From Nitrospirales bacterium (GTDB taxonomy: Bacteria; Nitrospirota; Nitrospiria; Nitrospirales; UBA8639): a DNA stretch of 64,000 bases. Positions 55,135 to 64,000 of this stretch are shown in pieces (the first letter of the stretch is position 1; each line of letters starts with the position of its first letter). The DNA lies in contig JALDRK010000013.1 in NCBI GenBank assembly GCA_031315915.1, forward strand, positions 38,528 to 102,527, written 5' to 3'. The position numbers and the translations under genes were made by a program. Below the pieces are notes generated by a model, which was not told the DNA's origin, made no database searches, and worked only from the letters and a program-made list of their open reading frames with translations.

Positions 55135-55590
55135 ATGAACGTATTATGGTTTGCGGTTTTGGCTATAGCTGCCAGCCTTGGGGATGACTATCAACGTCCC
55201 CTCAATCGGTGTCCGGATTCCGGCAAACAGGTTCATGTCCATATATATGGCATTCGGAATGCCCAGGGGACGGTCAAAGCGGTGTTATATGGCCCAGACC
55301 CCAACGATTTTTTAGTCAAGGGGAAAAAAACGGATAAGGAGCGTGAGCCGGCCAGAGAGGGCACAATGACACTGTGCGTGGCGGCACCGGATGTCGGTCA
55401 ATACGCAGTGGTGATTTATCACGACGAAAATAACAACCATAAATTCGATCGGAATTGGATCGGATTGCCAACCGAGGGGTTCGGTGTATCCAACAATCCT
55501 TCCTTGTTTTTGGCGGCTCCGAGTTTTGGAGAGTCCAAGTTTGAGGTTAAGGAAGATATCACACATATTGCTATAGAAATGAAATATTAA
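55135..55590 (+). CDS. DUF2141 secreted protein
   Basis: The 151-residue protein has an N-terminal hydrophobic signal (MNVLWFAVLAIAASLG) and the DUF2141 core: HVHIYGIRNAQGTVKAVLYG, a YHDENNNHKFDRNWIGLPTE block and GFGVSNNP. These are exported beta-sandwich-like proteins of unknown function. A GAGG-type site precedes the ATG. It follows lspA by 150 bases and is upstream of the surface cluster. Confidence 0.8.
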   Translation: MNVLWFAVLAIAASLGDDYQRPLNRCPDSGKQVHVHIYGIRNAQGTVKAVLYGPDPNDFLVKGKKTDKEREPAREGTMTLCVAAPDVGQYAVVIYHDENNNHKFDRNWIGLPTEGFGVSNNPSLFLAAPSFGESKFEVKEDITHIAIEMKY

Positions 55591-55740
55591 CAGGCCTCCA
55601 GCGGATTTTCCGGGTTCCCGATCCTGTTCAAGGGGCACTATGAATCGAAGGCCTGAAAAATACCTTCTACCTGCGAGAAACTGCACGTTCGGATGCCGCT
55701 CGATTCTGTGAGTGAGCCAACCCAGGAAAAGATCAACCCG

Positions 55741-56946
55741 ATGAGGAATACCAAAACGTGGGTGCTGAATGCCTTCCTGGTGTTGGTCACATTGGTGGTG
55801 ATGTTGGTGCTCAATGAAGCGGTGTTACGTGTGTATTTCTGGGGATCGCTCCTGCCTAAAACCAACGAAGAGAATCCACTGATTCCTCACCCCACAAGAG
55901 GCTTTGCATTCAGGCCTGCCACGACCTCCTGGCACCAGGAATTGGATTTTACCGTCAGGGTCGAAATCAACAAGCAGGGACTGAGAGGGCCGGAGATCGG
56001 ACCCAAAGACGATAAAAAACGGATATTGATCATTGGAGATTCAACAACTTATGGGAGCGGAGTCCCCCAGGAAGAGATTATCCCTTCGCTCTTGGCCGAG
56101 GAGCTGGGTCCCAATCAAGTCGAAGTCGTAAACGGAAGTTTTACAACCTACAACACGGTTCAAGAATTGTTGTTTTTAGAGGAGGAAGGCCTTTCGTTTG
56201 AGCCGGATCTGGTCGTGTTGGCCTTTAGTCCCAATACCGATATTCAGGCCAATACCCTCTCTCTTCAACAGTTGGCTCAAAAGCATAATCGGCGACCGTA
56301 TGCCTCGCTTACTCCAGGGGGAGAGTTGCAATTGGACTTGACCTATGCGGAACAGTTTTATCAGGACCAACAGGAGCAGGCTGATACGCGAAAAGGGTCG
56401 TTTCTGAAAAAATTTGTCACGTATAAACTCATTAAAAAATACGTTAAAGGCTTCAAGTCTTCAAAATGGAATGATCCCAACATGTTTATCGGATGGCCGT
56501 TTTTAGCCGAGTTTGCCCCTGAGCATTCTACAAGAGGCATGTCGGCCGAGGAATATCAATCGCTTTGGGATGACGGTTGGGATGTGACGAAAGCGTTGAT
56601 TGTACGCATGCGGGATGACTCCAGAAAGAAAAGTTCCGAATTTGCCATGATGGTGATGGCCCCTAAGCTTCAGGTGGAAACGGACTACCAACAGAAAGTG
56701 CAGGAAGTCTTTCCCCACCTGAAATTGGATGTGACCCGGATCAACCGCGCGTTCGAAGAATTTGGAAAAGAGGCTGGAATTCCAGTTTTGGATGCCCTGA
56801 CCCCTCTTCGGGAAGCTTGGGTTAAAGGAGCGAAGGGGCTGTATTATAATGTCGAAGATGAACACATGACCGCCAAGTCCCATGAACTTGTGGCCGCTTC
56901 CTTGGCGAAGCAGATTCGAGCGCAACGTCTTCTTGATCTAAAATAA
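55741..56946 (+). CDS. SGNH/GDSL-type hydrolase, surface cluster
   Basis: The 401-residue protein has an N-terminal membrane segment (about 7-30) and SGNH block I LIIGDSTTYGSG near residue 102, a SFTTYNTVQ block, and a terminal EDEHMTAKSH with catalytic Asp and His. It resembles the protein at 33309-34478. Exported SGNH enzymes often deacetylate or transfer acetyl groups on glycans. The start at 55741 has AGGAAAAG upstream; ATG 55693 is an alternative. The first gene of the cluster and convergent with the next SGNH gene. Confidence 0.75.
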   Translation: MRNTKTWVLNAFLVLVTLVVMLVLNEAVLRVYFWGSLLPKTNEENPLIPHPTRGFAFRPATTSWHQELDFTVRVEINKQGLRGPEIGPKDDKKRILIIGDSTTYGSGVPQEEIIPSLLAEELGPNQVEVVNGSFTTYNTVQELLFLEEEGLSFEPDLVVLAFSPNTDIQANTLSLQQLAQKHNRRPYASLTPGGELQLDLTYAEQFYQDQQEQADTRKGSFLKKFVTYKLIKKYVKGFKSSKWNDPNMFIGWPFLAEFAPEHSTRGMSAEEYQSLWDDGWDVTKALIVRMRDDSRKKSSEFAMMVMAPKLQVETDYQQKVQEVFPHLKLDVTRINRAFEEFGKEAGIPVLDALTPLREAWVKGAKGLYYNVEDEHMTAKSHELVAASLAKQIRAQRLLDLK

Positions 56947-57023
56947 GAGAACGATTTTTGGGGGGAGAATTTGACTGTGGTGCGGATCGACCCAGTCGAT
57001 GTCGAAAGAGCCGTTGGAGAAAA

Positions 57024-58091
57024 TCAGGAAGCGTGGAGAATACGATCGAGTTGTTCTGCGACCATTTGATTCCCCAAACTGTTCACGTGACAACTATCGA
57101 TATAGACGAATTCCTTCACATCAAATATTTTCGTAAAATCATGAATCCAATCCAACTGTTCATGTTCCTTGATTTGTAAAACCAGGGGATAGACGGCTGC
57201 CCAATCGGACCCATCGAATTCTTCCGTCAGGTAATCAATGCTGGGTTTTCCAATGGATGCCACAGGTTGAAGAATGGCCAGAAACTCTGCCCCTCTGAAC
57301 TTGGCAATTTGCCTAGCCAGTTTCCAATTGTTCACCATGGTGGCGGCGACTTGTTCCGCATAGGCGGGGTTGTCCTGGCACCGGGACTGTGGGCGCTTCC
57401 CTTTTTTGATGATTTTTTGAACCAAAGTTTGCGTAGAACCGAATAAGGCTTCAGGAGTTTCCCAAGTCCGTTCCAGCTTCTGAACGAATTTTGACTCCTC
57501 ACGATGGCCGTTTATCGACACGTCCGTCCGGCACAATGTTAACGGATCATTGCAGCCATCATAAAAGACAATCACCTGCATGGGGTGATGTTGATTGGCC
57601 AGATTGATGAGGCCGGCTAATTCCTGGCGACTGACGAACCCGGACTGAGCATGGTTATAGACTTTATAGTCGGGGTGCAGTTGGTTGAAAAGAGAAGGAA
57701 TGGTGTTTCGATCGTCCACTCCTGTGCCCCACATGGTCGATCCGCCGAAAAAATGAACATGCTTGGTGGGGTTGTTGGGAGACAGCGGCTGCACCCGTTC
57801 ACCGGTTTCGTCAATGGTAATGGTTTCCCCCGAAAAAGGCAGTCGGCCCCATTCCACATAGGGGATATAGCGCTTTGTGAGCAATCGAAGTTCTTGGAAG
57901 ACGGTATGAGCATAATCTTGATCCGGAAGGCTTTCACGGTAGAGCGGCTGGGAAACCGGAGGATCCCATTGTTTATAGAGGTAGATCCCATCCATGATGA
58001 GCGAAGAAAGCAGGTTGGTTGACCAGATCAGAATCAGGAGAACGAAGAGGTTGGTGAGGACCAGGGACCGTATGCCTTTTTTTTTGCTCAT
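57024..58091 (-). CDS. SGNH/GDSL-type hydrolase, surface cluster
   Basis: The 355-residue protein has an N-terminal membrane segment (about 10-33), block I HVHFFGGSTMWGTG near residue 115 (GGST instead of GDS), an FYDGCNDPL block and terminal YIDSCHVNSLGN with Asp and His. It is a second type of SGNH protein, close in layout but not in detail to its convergent neighbour. Its substrate is unknown; a sugar acetyl or lipid ester is likely by family. It is followed on the same strand by the oxygenase gene in reverse order. Confidence 0.75.
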   Translation of the reverse strand: MSKKKGIRSLVLTNLFVLLILIWSTNLLSSLIMDGIYLYKQWDPPVSQPLYRESLPDQDYAHTVFQELRLLTKRYIPYVEWGRLPFSGETITIDETGERVQPLSPNNPTKHVHFFGGSTMWGTGVDDRNTIPSLFNQLHPDYKVYNHAQSGFVSRQELAGLINLANQHHPMQVIVFYDGCNDPLTLCRTDVSINGHREESKFVQKLERTWETPEALFGSTQTLVQKIIKKGKRPQSRCQDNPAYAEQVAATMVNNWKLARQIAKFRGAEFLAILQPVASIGKPSIDYLTEEFDGSDWAAVYPLVLQIKEHEQLDWIHDFTKIFDVKEFVYIDSCHVNSLGNQMVAEQLDRILHAS

Positions 58092-58245
58092 CGTCTTACA
58101 TTAAAGCGAAAGTGGCAGACAATGATAAAAAACAGTCCCAAAGCCGAGTGCGGCAAGGAACCGGATACGGCCACTTGGCTAGTGGGGGAGGAATGGAGAG
58201 AATGCGAGTGGGCCTTCTGAAGAAAAGAAAAGCGGAACATGAAAC

Positions 58246-58965
58246 TCAATATTCGGCAGGGGCGGTTCGCCATTTCGCCAAAAGGGTGTCAAGAGGAGCA
58301 AACTTCTTAATAGCGACCATAAACACCTTCCGGTAGTAGCCTTCAGGACAGGAAATTTCCTTCACGCCATGCCAGGAATTTGGTGTTCGGGCAAAAAGCA
58401 GGCTATAGTTGCCCAGCGATTTTGAAGTCAGAGAATTGGGGAAGTCCGAGAAGTCCGGAGCCGAAGCTCTGGCCAGCTTTCCGCCGTCATCCAGGAGCAG
58501 GGTATCGCCTCCCCAGGAGGAGTCCCAATCGTTCGAGGTGTTCATATAAAAGAGATGGGCTCCAATCTTATCCTTATGGTCGCAATGCGGTGAAACGGAA
58601 CACCCTGAAGGTGTAAAAAACCAAAAAAAATCTAGGCTGAAAAAAGACTTGCCCAGCATTCGTGACAAAAATGTTCGATATTCTTTTCCGTTCAATTCGG
58701 TTAAAAAGGATTGCCAGGGCGGTGAGAGGGGGAGCCCTTTCCGATATTTCAAGGTATAGCGGTCATGAGGCGTTTGCCCATATTTCCGAGCCCGGCCAAA
58801 GGTGGGTTTGAATAAGGAAAGGTCCGGCATGGATTGGCACAATTCGGCGAACCCCGTTTCGGTAATCAACCCAGAAGGATTGGTATTCGGAAAGGGACGT
58901 TGAGCTGAAAAGTGGTTGGAGTCAATTGAACGGAGTTTTTCACTACTGAGAAAGTATGTGGACAT
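58246..58965 (-). CDS. 2OG-Fe(II) oxygenase-type protein
   Basis: The 239-residue protein has the iron triad in PHCDHKD (H127 and D129) and NSWHGVKE (H198), and an Arg (R211, YYRKVF) in the position that binds 2-oxoglutarate. A LFYMNTSNDWDSSWGGDTLL strand lies between, typical of the jelly-roll fold of prolyl-hydroxylase-like oxygenases. Such enzymes hydroxylate proteins, sugars or lipids. It lies within the surface cluster beside an SGNH gene. A second protein of this type is at 61840-62727. Confidence 0.75.
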   Translation of the reverse strand: MSTYFLSSEKLRSIDSNHFSAQRPFPNTNPSGLITETGFAELCQSMPDLSLFKPTFGRARKYGQTPHDRYTLKYRKGLPLSPPWQSFLTELNGKEYRTFLSRMLGKSFFSLDFFWFFTPSGCSVSPHCDHKDKIGAHLFYMNTSNDWDSSWGGDTLLLDDGGKLARASAPDFSDFPNSLTSKSLGNYSLLFARTPNSWHGVKEISCPEGYYRKVFMVAIKKFAPLDTLLAKWRTAPAEY

Positions 58966-59267
58966 GAATAGACCTATGGCTGATTTCGGGAAAAACTTGG
59001 TCGTCTGGTGAAGAGATCATCAGTAATATCTGAGCATTTCCATCGGCAAAATGCAACTGTTTTCCATGAAAGCCTCGCGCAAATTTTTAATCGTTTGGCG
59101 GCACTTCATGGAGTAAGATCTTCAGCGCCATCAAGTTCTCTATCCAGTCGGAATATTTGAATGAATGTCCAAGTCTCAAGCTTCATAAGATCATGATGAC
59201 ACCGATGGGAAGAGAATGAGCATAGGCACTCCATGAAATAGGAAAAAGATTTTGATCATGGTGGTAC
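58966..59267. other. 302 bp divergent intergenic region
   Basis: The region separates the oxygenase gene (minus) and the ELM1-like gene (plus), so promoters in both directions are expected. No ORF or terminator was recognised. CTTCATGGAGT near 59104 and ACTCCATGAA near 59228 form a short inverted pair. Confidence 0.4.
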
Positions 59268-60503
59268 ATGACTAATAGCTTGGGAGATTCATTGGTAGGG
59301 AAGAAAAAGGCCGAAGGGAAGGAAGAACACCAGAAGGTAGCGGTCAGTCCGCCATGGAGCATACCGTCCGGTCAGACCCTGCCCCGAACGTGGGTACTCC
59401 TGGATGATCGTCCCGGAAACTCCACCCAATCCGTGGGATTAGTCGACTGTCTGGGGTGGCCGTATGAAAAGAAACAGTTCACCTTTTTGTCATCTTTTTC
59501 TTCCAAAAGCTGGAACGTTCCTCAAACGATCAGTCATGTGGATCTGGCAAATTCCCCCTCGTTATCTCCTCCATGGCCCGATTTGGTCATTGCAGCCGGT
59601 CAACGGACGGCTCCTGTGGCCAAATGGATCAAACATCAAAGCCATGGTCAAACACGGGTGGTCCAGCTTGGGCGAAAGGGAGGACTCGTCATGGACCAAT
59701 TGGATCTGGCGGTGACTCCCCGTTACTGTCAAATGCCACCTCATCCCAACCGGCTGGTGACCACGACTTCTCTGAACCGGATCACCCCGGATAAGTTACG
59801 CAAGGCCGCCCAAGAGGGATCCCGCGTGATGCAGGATGCGCCGCGGCCTAGAATTGTCTGTTTGGTTGGAGGCGCCACGCCTCGCTATCAACTTGATGTA
59901 TCCATTGCCCGTCAAATGGGAGCTGATTTGGAACGGTATGCCAAAGAGACGGGAGGCCGGGTGTTTGTCTTAACCAGCCGTCGGACGGGTGAAGCCGCGG
60001 CAAAGGCGCTTAAAGATAATTTAGGAAGGGCAGGGCAGGTGTTTGCCTGGCATCCTCATGAAAATGCCCTGCCCTATCTCACTGCTCTGGCCTTGGCCGA
60101 TGTGATCGTGGTGACGGGTGAAAGCGAAGCTATGCTGGCCGAAGCGGCTGCCACGGATAAGCCGATGTGTATTTATCCCTTGCCCAAGCGTCCCAGCACC
60201 TTTATTCAAACGATCAATCCCGTTGCATACATCAAAGGCTGGCTCCTCAACCATTCCTATCTGTCGGTGGCGGATCAACATGTCTCGGTTATCACCACGT
60301 CACGAATAAAAGATATGTGTACCTGGTTTTTTGCCAGAGGATATTTTCAGCCTCCCAGACGATTGGAGGTGCTTCACGAGGATTTATATTCCCGTGGAAT
60401 TGCACAAGTCTTTGAGAATCCCCTGAAGACTCAGAACCGCAAGGCGTTTAATGAGACATTCCGTGTCGCTGACTACATCAGGTCGTGCTTTGGATGCGTC
60501 TAA
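59268..60503 (+). CDS. ELM1-family (mitochondrial fission-like) protein
   Basis: The 411-residue protein has the ELM1 features: WVLLDDRPGNSTQSVGL at the start of the domain (about residue 43), DLVIAAGQRTAPVAKWI, VQLGRKGGLVMDQLDLAV, CLVGGATPRYQLD, and VVTGESEAMLAEAAAT near 285. Family members are GT-B-like proteins of unclear role in bacteria, often near lipopolysaccharide genes. The first 40 residues are a Lys/Pro-rich lead. It is followed by a methyltransferase gene and fits a surface glycan role. Confidence 0.8.
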   Translation: MTNSLGDSLVGKKKAEGKEEHQKVAVSPPWSIPSGQTLPRTWVLLDDRPGNSTQSVGLVDCLGWPYEKKQFTFLSSFSSKSWNVPQTISHVDLANSPSLSPPWPDLVIAAGQRTAPVAKWIKHQSHGQTRVVQLGRKGGLVMDQLDLAVTPRYCQMPPHPNRLVTTTSLNRITPDKLRKAAQEGSRVMQDAPRPRIVCLVGGATPRYQLDVSIARQMGADLERYAKETGGRVFVLTSRRTGEAAAKALKDNLGRAGQVFAWHPHENALPYLTALALADVIVVTGESEAMLAEAAATDKPMCIYPLPKRPSTFIQTINPVAYIKGWLLNHSYLSVADQHVSVITTSRIKDMCTWFFARGYFQPPRRLEVLHEDLYSRGIAQVFENPLKTQNRKAFNETFRVADYIRSCFGCV

Positions 60504-60738
60504 ATCTGTCCTACCAGAGAACCGGTCCCTACCTGAAACTGAGGGCTTGGACTATAAGAATGGGATTCTCAATGCTGGTCATCGTTTGGGTCTAATGGTA
60601 TAGTCACTGTCCAGAATGATCTAAATCCCTTTAAGAGTCTGGAGGGGATAATTCAGACAACGATTTCCGTGTCCGACCGGGTCATTGGGAATAGGGAAGC
60701 AAGGGCGGGTTATCTGGCAAAAGGAGAAACAGGCAGAT

Positions 60739-61683
60739 ATGGAAGCCTTGAAATCAATTAGTCTGGACGAGAAGGTCGTCTCAACCATTCTTGATCCTTA
60801 CATTGTTCAACGAGGCACCCGCCAGGATCCACAAATCAGTGGTGAAATCACCAAGTTGGAAAATCGATGGAAAAAACGCAGATGGCAAAGGCGTTTGTTG
60901 GGCTGGTTGCCCAATGCCAGAAGTCTCCCTCCGATGTTCCGAGGAGCCAGAAATCAGGAGTATGTGATCGAGAGTTATTCGACCACCTGGGAAACGCAGG
61001 GATGGCCAAATCCGCAAGAACCTCTTCAACCCAAGGAAACCTCTTTGGTGTCCTGGGGAGACGAAATTTTAAAAGTCCGGCGGGGCGGGTTGTCTCGTGT
61101 GCATCTCTATTATATGGCGGACGTGATCAACGCGCTCCAGCCCCGTTCCATCCTGGAGGTTGGCTGTGGAAATGGGCTCAATCTCTTTGTTTTGGCGAGT
61201 AAGTTTCCTGATATCCCCATGCAGGGAGTCGAACTGACGGAAAAAGGCGTGGCCACTGCCAAAAGTGTTCAGCAGGGAAAAACATTTCCCGAAGCATTGG
61301 TGAAGTTTTGTCCCTGGGACGTCGGAAATCTCGAGGCCTGGCGTAAAATAGATTTTCGTCAGGGGGACGCCCGGTCGCTGCCCTTTGCCGACTCCAGCTT
61401 CGATCTCGTGTTTACACGTTTGGCCCTGGAGCAAATGGAAACGCTACGGGATGAAGCCGTATCCGAGATCAAGCGTGTGGCCAAACAGCACGTGATGTTT
61501 CTGGAGCCGTTTGCCGAGTTTAACCGGGATGATCTGCGGCGGAATTATGTGGGAGCCAAGGATTATTTTTCGCTGCCGCATGAGCAATTACAGAAATTTG
61601 GAATTCAGGTCATTATGACCTATAAAGATTTTCCGCAGAAACTGACTCTCGGTGCCGGGTTGGTGCTAGGAAAAGTTTCCTAA
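60739..61683 (+). CDS. SAM-dependent methyltransferase, surface cluster
   Basis: The 314-residue protein has a long N-terminal part (1-135), then a class I methyltransferase core with motif I ILEVGCGNGLNLFVLAS, the GVELTEKGVATAK acidic position, GDARSLPFADSSFDLVFTRL and IKRVAKQHVMFLEPF. An alternative start lies at TTG 60685, but ATG 60739 is preferred; AAAGGAG lies about 13 bases upstream. It may methylate a sugar or lipid of the surface polymer. Confidence 0.75.
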   Translation: MEALKSISLDEKVVSTILDPYIVQRGTRQDPQISGEITKLENRWKKRRWQRRLLGWLPNARSLPPMFRGARNQEYVIESYSTTWETQGWPNPQEPLQPKETSLVSWGDEILKVRRGGLSRVHLYYMADVINALQPRSILEVGCGNGLNLFVLASKFPDIPMQGVELTEKGVATAKSVQQGKTFPEALVKFCPWDVGNLEAWRKIDFRQGDARSLPFADSSFDLVFTRLALEQMETLRDEAVSEIKRVAKQHVMFLEPFAEFNRDDLRRNYVGAKDYFSLPHEQLQKFGIQVIMTYKDFPQKLTLGAGLVLGKVS

Positions 61684-61839
61684 GATTCTTGGTAACTGTT
61701 TAGCATCCATTCCTCCCATCAGATTTTCCCCTGATTTGTAAAACGTCAATGTGCCCATAGTTGGTTCTTCAAAGGCGCACACTCCCCAAATACGATCGCG
61801 AACTTAACAGAGGAAAGAGGGCTTGCCTATGTCCTGATA

Positions 61840-62727
61840 TTACGCTGAAACCAGGATGGCCTTCATCAGATCCTGAGCATGGGGATGCCAGGTATAGTCC
61901 GCGCGGAACCCTTCATGATTGTTCCCAGTAAAGGCCTGATCCCAGGGAATGGGACTCGGCAGCAGGCAGAAGGCCAGGACATATCGAAAGCCGGTGGAGG
62001 GAAGGATGCCTCGATGAAGTACCTGGGATGGTTCGAACGCCACGCCCTCACCCGCTTTCATGTCCCATGAGTGTGGTTGAAAAGGAATACCTTTTTGTTT
62101 GGCTAATTCGCTGAGATCATCCGTTCGTTTTTTTACCGAACCAAACACGTAGCCGCATTCGGCAAACCGGGCTGTCGTCGCACGATCCAGAAAAATGGTA
62201 TTGCCCCGATGTTCCTGCATATCATTCAAATACAGCAAGATCTTGAGATGAGCCGATGGGCCCTTATCGCAATGCCAGAGGAAGGAGCGCACGGCCTGGT
62301 CGGCAGGTTTGGCCTTGAGAAAGGTATACCAATAAATGAGAAAGTGGCTCTGAAAGTATCCGGTGAGTTTGGCCGTCAGGGCCGGTTGGAAAATTTTTCG
62401 AAACCAGGTTTCCAAAAAGATCTTGTCCCGGATCATGAGAATATCCGAGTAATCGATCTGCGGTTTATTAGTTATCGACTCATCCGTCCGAGCCAGGGCT
62501 TGGGATAATAACTCCCCGGCCTCCGGAGCACTCAAAATAGCAACATGTTCCAGGCCCTGTTGTGTGAGAAGGCCCGGAGCGGAATTCATCGTGCCTGAGA
62601 AACGCTGTTGACAGCGTTGTGCATAAGATCGATAGCCCTGGCGGTCATCAAACAGGGCATAGGTTTGTGGTGCCCGTTCGGGATCCAGATCCAATTTGGA
62701 GTTGCTGCGGAATAGATCACTGAACAT
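61840..62727 (-). CDS. 2OG-Fe(II)/phytanoyl-CoA-type oxygenase
   Basis: The 295-residue protein has the iron site in WHCDKGPS (H152, D154) and VLHRGILPSTGFRYVL (H238 and R248), and a LKILLYLNDMQEHRGNTIFL strand pair between, as in phytanoyl-CoA hydroxylase-like oxygenases. It is larger than, and not obviously paralogous to, the oxygenase at 58246-58965. The start (62727) has GGAGG 5 bases upstream. It is 37 bases after the glycan-type gene on the same strand and likely cotranscribed. Confidence 0.75.
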   Translation of the reverse strand: MFSDLFRSNSKLDLDPERAPQTYALFDDRQGYRSYAQRCQQRFSGTMNSAPGLLTQQGLEHVAILSAPEAGELLSQALARTDESITNKPQIDYSDILMIRDKIFLETWFRKIFQPALTAKLTGYFQSHFLIYWYTFLKAKPADQAVRSFLWHCDKGPSAHLKILLYLNDMQEHRGNTIFLDRATTARFAECGYVFGSVKKRTDDLSELAKQKGIPFQPHSWDMKAGEGVAFEPSQVLHRGILPSTGFRYVLAFCLLPSPIPWDQAFTGNNHEGFRADYTWHPHAQDLMKAILVSA

Positions 62728-62764
62728 ACGATCCTCCAAGAAGGATGAGGCAGCCTAGCAGGTA

Positions 62765-64000
62765 TTACGATTTCTGGGTGGCGGACAGCGTAAACACATT
62801 CTTTCCGAATGGCGTCGCCGAAATCAAGTTAGGACCGGGAAAGATTTCCTGAAATCGAGTAATCTGCTTTTGCAGATCAGCCAGATGAAGTTCCGGAAAT
62901 CGCTGCTGTTGAAAGGCCGGGCTGTACCGTAACGTCCCCTTTTTCTCATGTTTACGTTTTTTTCGATGTCGCAACAGACTTTTGATGAACGACAACCCGT
63001 ACAGGATTGGCGACTGTTTCCGGATTTGGTAAGGTCGGGCTAGGGTCAGCAAAAAGTTCACGATTCGTTCGGAGGCCAGCGGGCCGTCCATGGCCGTCAG
63101 ATACCTGCCCAGTTTGGTTTGAGGGTTTTCTGTGGGAGCGGAACCTCCTGGTTGGGTCATGGTCTTGATCGTGTGGACTAGGTCGTCCATGGATGAACAC
63201 AACCGACTGAGTTCATTGGGAAGGTTGGATTCGAACTCTTCATAAGGAAATGGCTGGTATGCCAGCACAGGTTTTCTCAACGCAAACCCTTCCACGCCGG
63301 TGGTACATCCATTATGGACCAGAACCGAACAGGCTAAAATCCAGGGAAGCACATTGCCTTCGTTTTTTACAATGATATTGGAAGAGGCTTTGGCCAGGTC
63401 CAACCATGGGGCAAAACTTTCAGAGGGATGCGGCCGCACCAAAATGGTGGTGTCTGGAAACCTGGCACTCAGATTATCCACCATCTCTTGAAAAGCTTTG
63501 AAGAGCCGGTGTTTGTAATCAAACCGGCCCTTGGCAAACCCTTCCGGCATGCCCTGACTGCCCTTTGCTAGAGTCAAGTTTTGGCCAGCTGAATCCACTT
63601 TCGCCAGTTGTAGTTCGGGATCGAAAGAGTTTACTGAGGGAAAATTGGTATTCACCAGGATGAAGCGTCCATATTGGTTCCTGAGGGATTGGACATATTC
63701 ATGGTAGTAGGGGTGGAGTTCGGACCGTAAAAAGTCCCCACGAGGATTTCCGAGATTATGAATGGGAACGGGGAAGGGTTTGTGATGACTTTCCAGCAAT
63801 TCCACGTAATCGTCGCCCCAGGCAATCATGTGGTCCAGATAGGGTAAAATGGCCTGTGTGATTCGACGACCCCAATAGACTTCGGGGGGATAATGAATCA
63901 GGCCTTCTTCGTCCCAGGCCACAACTGTGTGTCCCAACCCTTTGATGAGTCTAAGCATCTTCAGGTTTTGCGGAGCGAAGGATTTGGCTAGATAGATGCC
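62765..64000 (-). CDS. Surface carbohydrate biosynthesis (glycerol-phosphotransferase-like) protein, partial
   Basis: The frame is open to the end of the window, so the N-terminus lies outside; the first visible residues are GIYLAKSFAPQNLKMLRLIK. The protein has GHTVVAWDEEGLIHYPPEVY, a MIAWGDDYVELLESHH block, TTILVRPHPSESFAPW and HNGCTTGVEGFALRKPVLAYQPFP. These resemble GT-B type polymer transferases and surface carbohydrate proteins (CDP-glycerol glycerophosphotransferase-like). At least 411 residues are present. It is followed by the oxygenase gene. Confidence 0.75.
   Translation of the reverse strand, partial: GIYLAKSFAPQNLKMLRLIKGLGHTVVAWDEEGLIHYPPEVYWGRRITQAILPYLDHMIAWGDDYVELLESHHKPFPVPIHNLGNPRGDFLRSELHPYYHEYVQSLRNQYGRFILVNTNFPSVNSFDPELQLAKVDSAGQNLTLAKGSQGMPEGFAKGRFDYKHRLFKAFQEMVDNLSARFPDTTILVRPHPSESFAPWLDLAKASSNIIVKNEGNVLPWILACSVLVHNGCTTGVEGFALRKPVLAYQPFPYEEFESNLPNELSRLCSSMDDLVHTIKTMTQPGGSAPTENPQTKLGRYLTAMDGPLASERIVNFLLTLARPYQIRKQSPILYGLSFIKSLLRHRKKRKHEKKGTLRYSPAFQQQRFPELHLADLQKQITRFQEIFPGPNLISATPFGKNVFTLSATQKS

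Overview
This 64 kb window is chromosomal DNA from a Gram-negative bacterium of moderate GC content. Markers of a two-membrane cell include BamD, a Ccm system I cytochrome c maturation operon, AmpG, LspA and several lipoproteins. The gene set (a full ccm operon with a divergent ResA/CcdA pair, an archaeal-type Thi4 beside ThiC, ELM1-like and SGNH surface genes, and a palindromic element next to ccmF) is most like Nitrospira or its relatives in Nitrospirota. That placement is an inference from gene content; no marker search could be run. No rRNA, tRNA, CRISPR array or intact transposase was recognised.

Layout. 1-3 kb: the conserved ffh-rpsP-rimM-trmD translation/secretion operon on the minus strand, with trmD cut by the window edge. 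3.5-15.6 kb: envelope and housekeeping genes (DUF748/AsmA-like giant, DUF1295 membrane enzyme, two SmpA-like lipoproteins of which the second is frameshifted, AmpG-like permease, YqgE/AlgH, a zinc-ribbon Fe-trafficking-like protein, Ppx/GppA), a nucleotidyltransferase pair, a PqqD-like/methyltransferase fusion, an exported methyltransferase and a CopD-like protein. 15.6-17.5 kb: a large AT-rich orphan lipoprotein. 17.7-22.7 kb: a decayed island. A divergent AraC regulator and a minus-strand row of alpha/beta hydrolase, metallo-beta-lactamase-fold hydrolase, SDR and membrane flavodoxin are each broken by several frameshifts, although start regions and ribosome sites of three of them remain recognisable. 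22.8-24.3 kb: two back-to-back toxin-antitoxin modules.

24.3-33.1 kb: cytochrome c maturation. ccmA-B-C-(E'/D)-E-F-G-H-I run on the minus strand, with resA-ccdA divergent. An apparent CcmE-like/CcmD fusion sits between ccmC and ccmE, and a 125 bp element with terminal inverted repeats ends exactly on the ccmF start codon. 33.3-45 kb: SGNH hydrolase, BamD with two unusual terminal Cys motifs, FabH, IspH, SMC, a ferredoxin, a DMT exporter with an NTF2-like partner, and small unknowns. 45-50 kb: a compact minus-strand run of ThiC (behind a TPP riboswitch and terminator), His-type Thi4, a TPR protein, a receiver-like protein without the usual Asp, and YgfZ. 50.3-55.6 kb: nadA, then ileS-lspA with overlapping ends, and a DUF2141 protein. 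55.7-64 kb: a probable cell-surface glycan cluster (two SGNH hydrolases, two 2OG-Fe(II)-type oxygenases, ELM1-like protein, methyltransferase, and a glycan-type transferase running off the end).

The genes cooperate most clearly in cytochrome c maturation (heme export, heme chaperone, apocytochrome thiol reduction), in thiamine synthesis (ThiC makes the pyrimidine and Thi4 the thiazole, under TPP control), and in lipoprotein maturation (LspA). The most novel-looking items are the PqqD-like/methyltransferase fusion, the CcmE'-CcmD fusion, the BamD Cys-tail, the repeat docked on ccmF, the decayed redox/hydrolase island, and the oxygenase/SGNH surface cluster.
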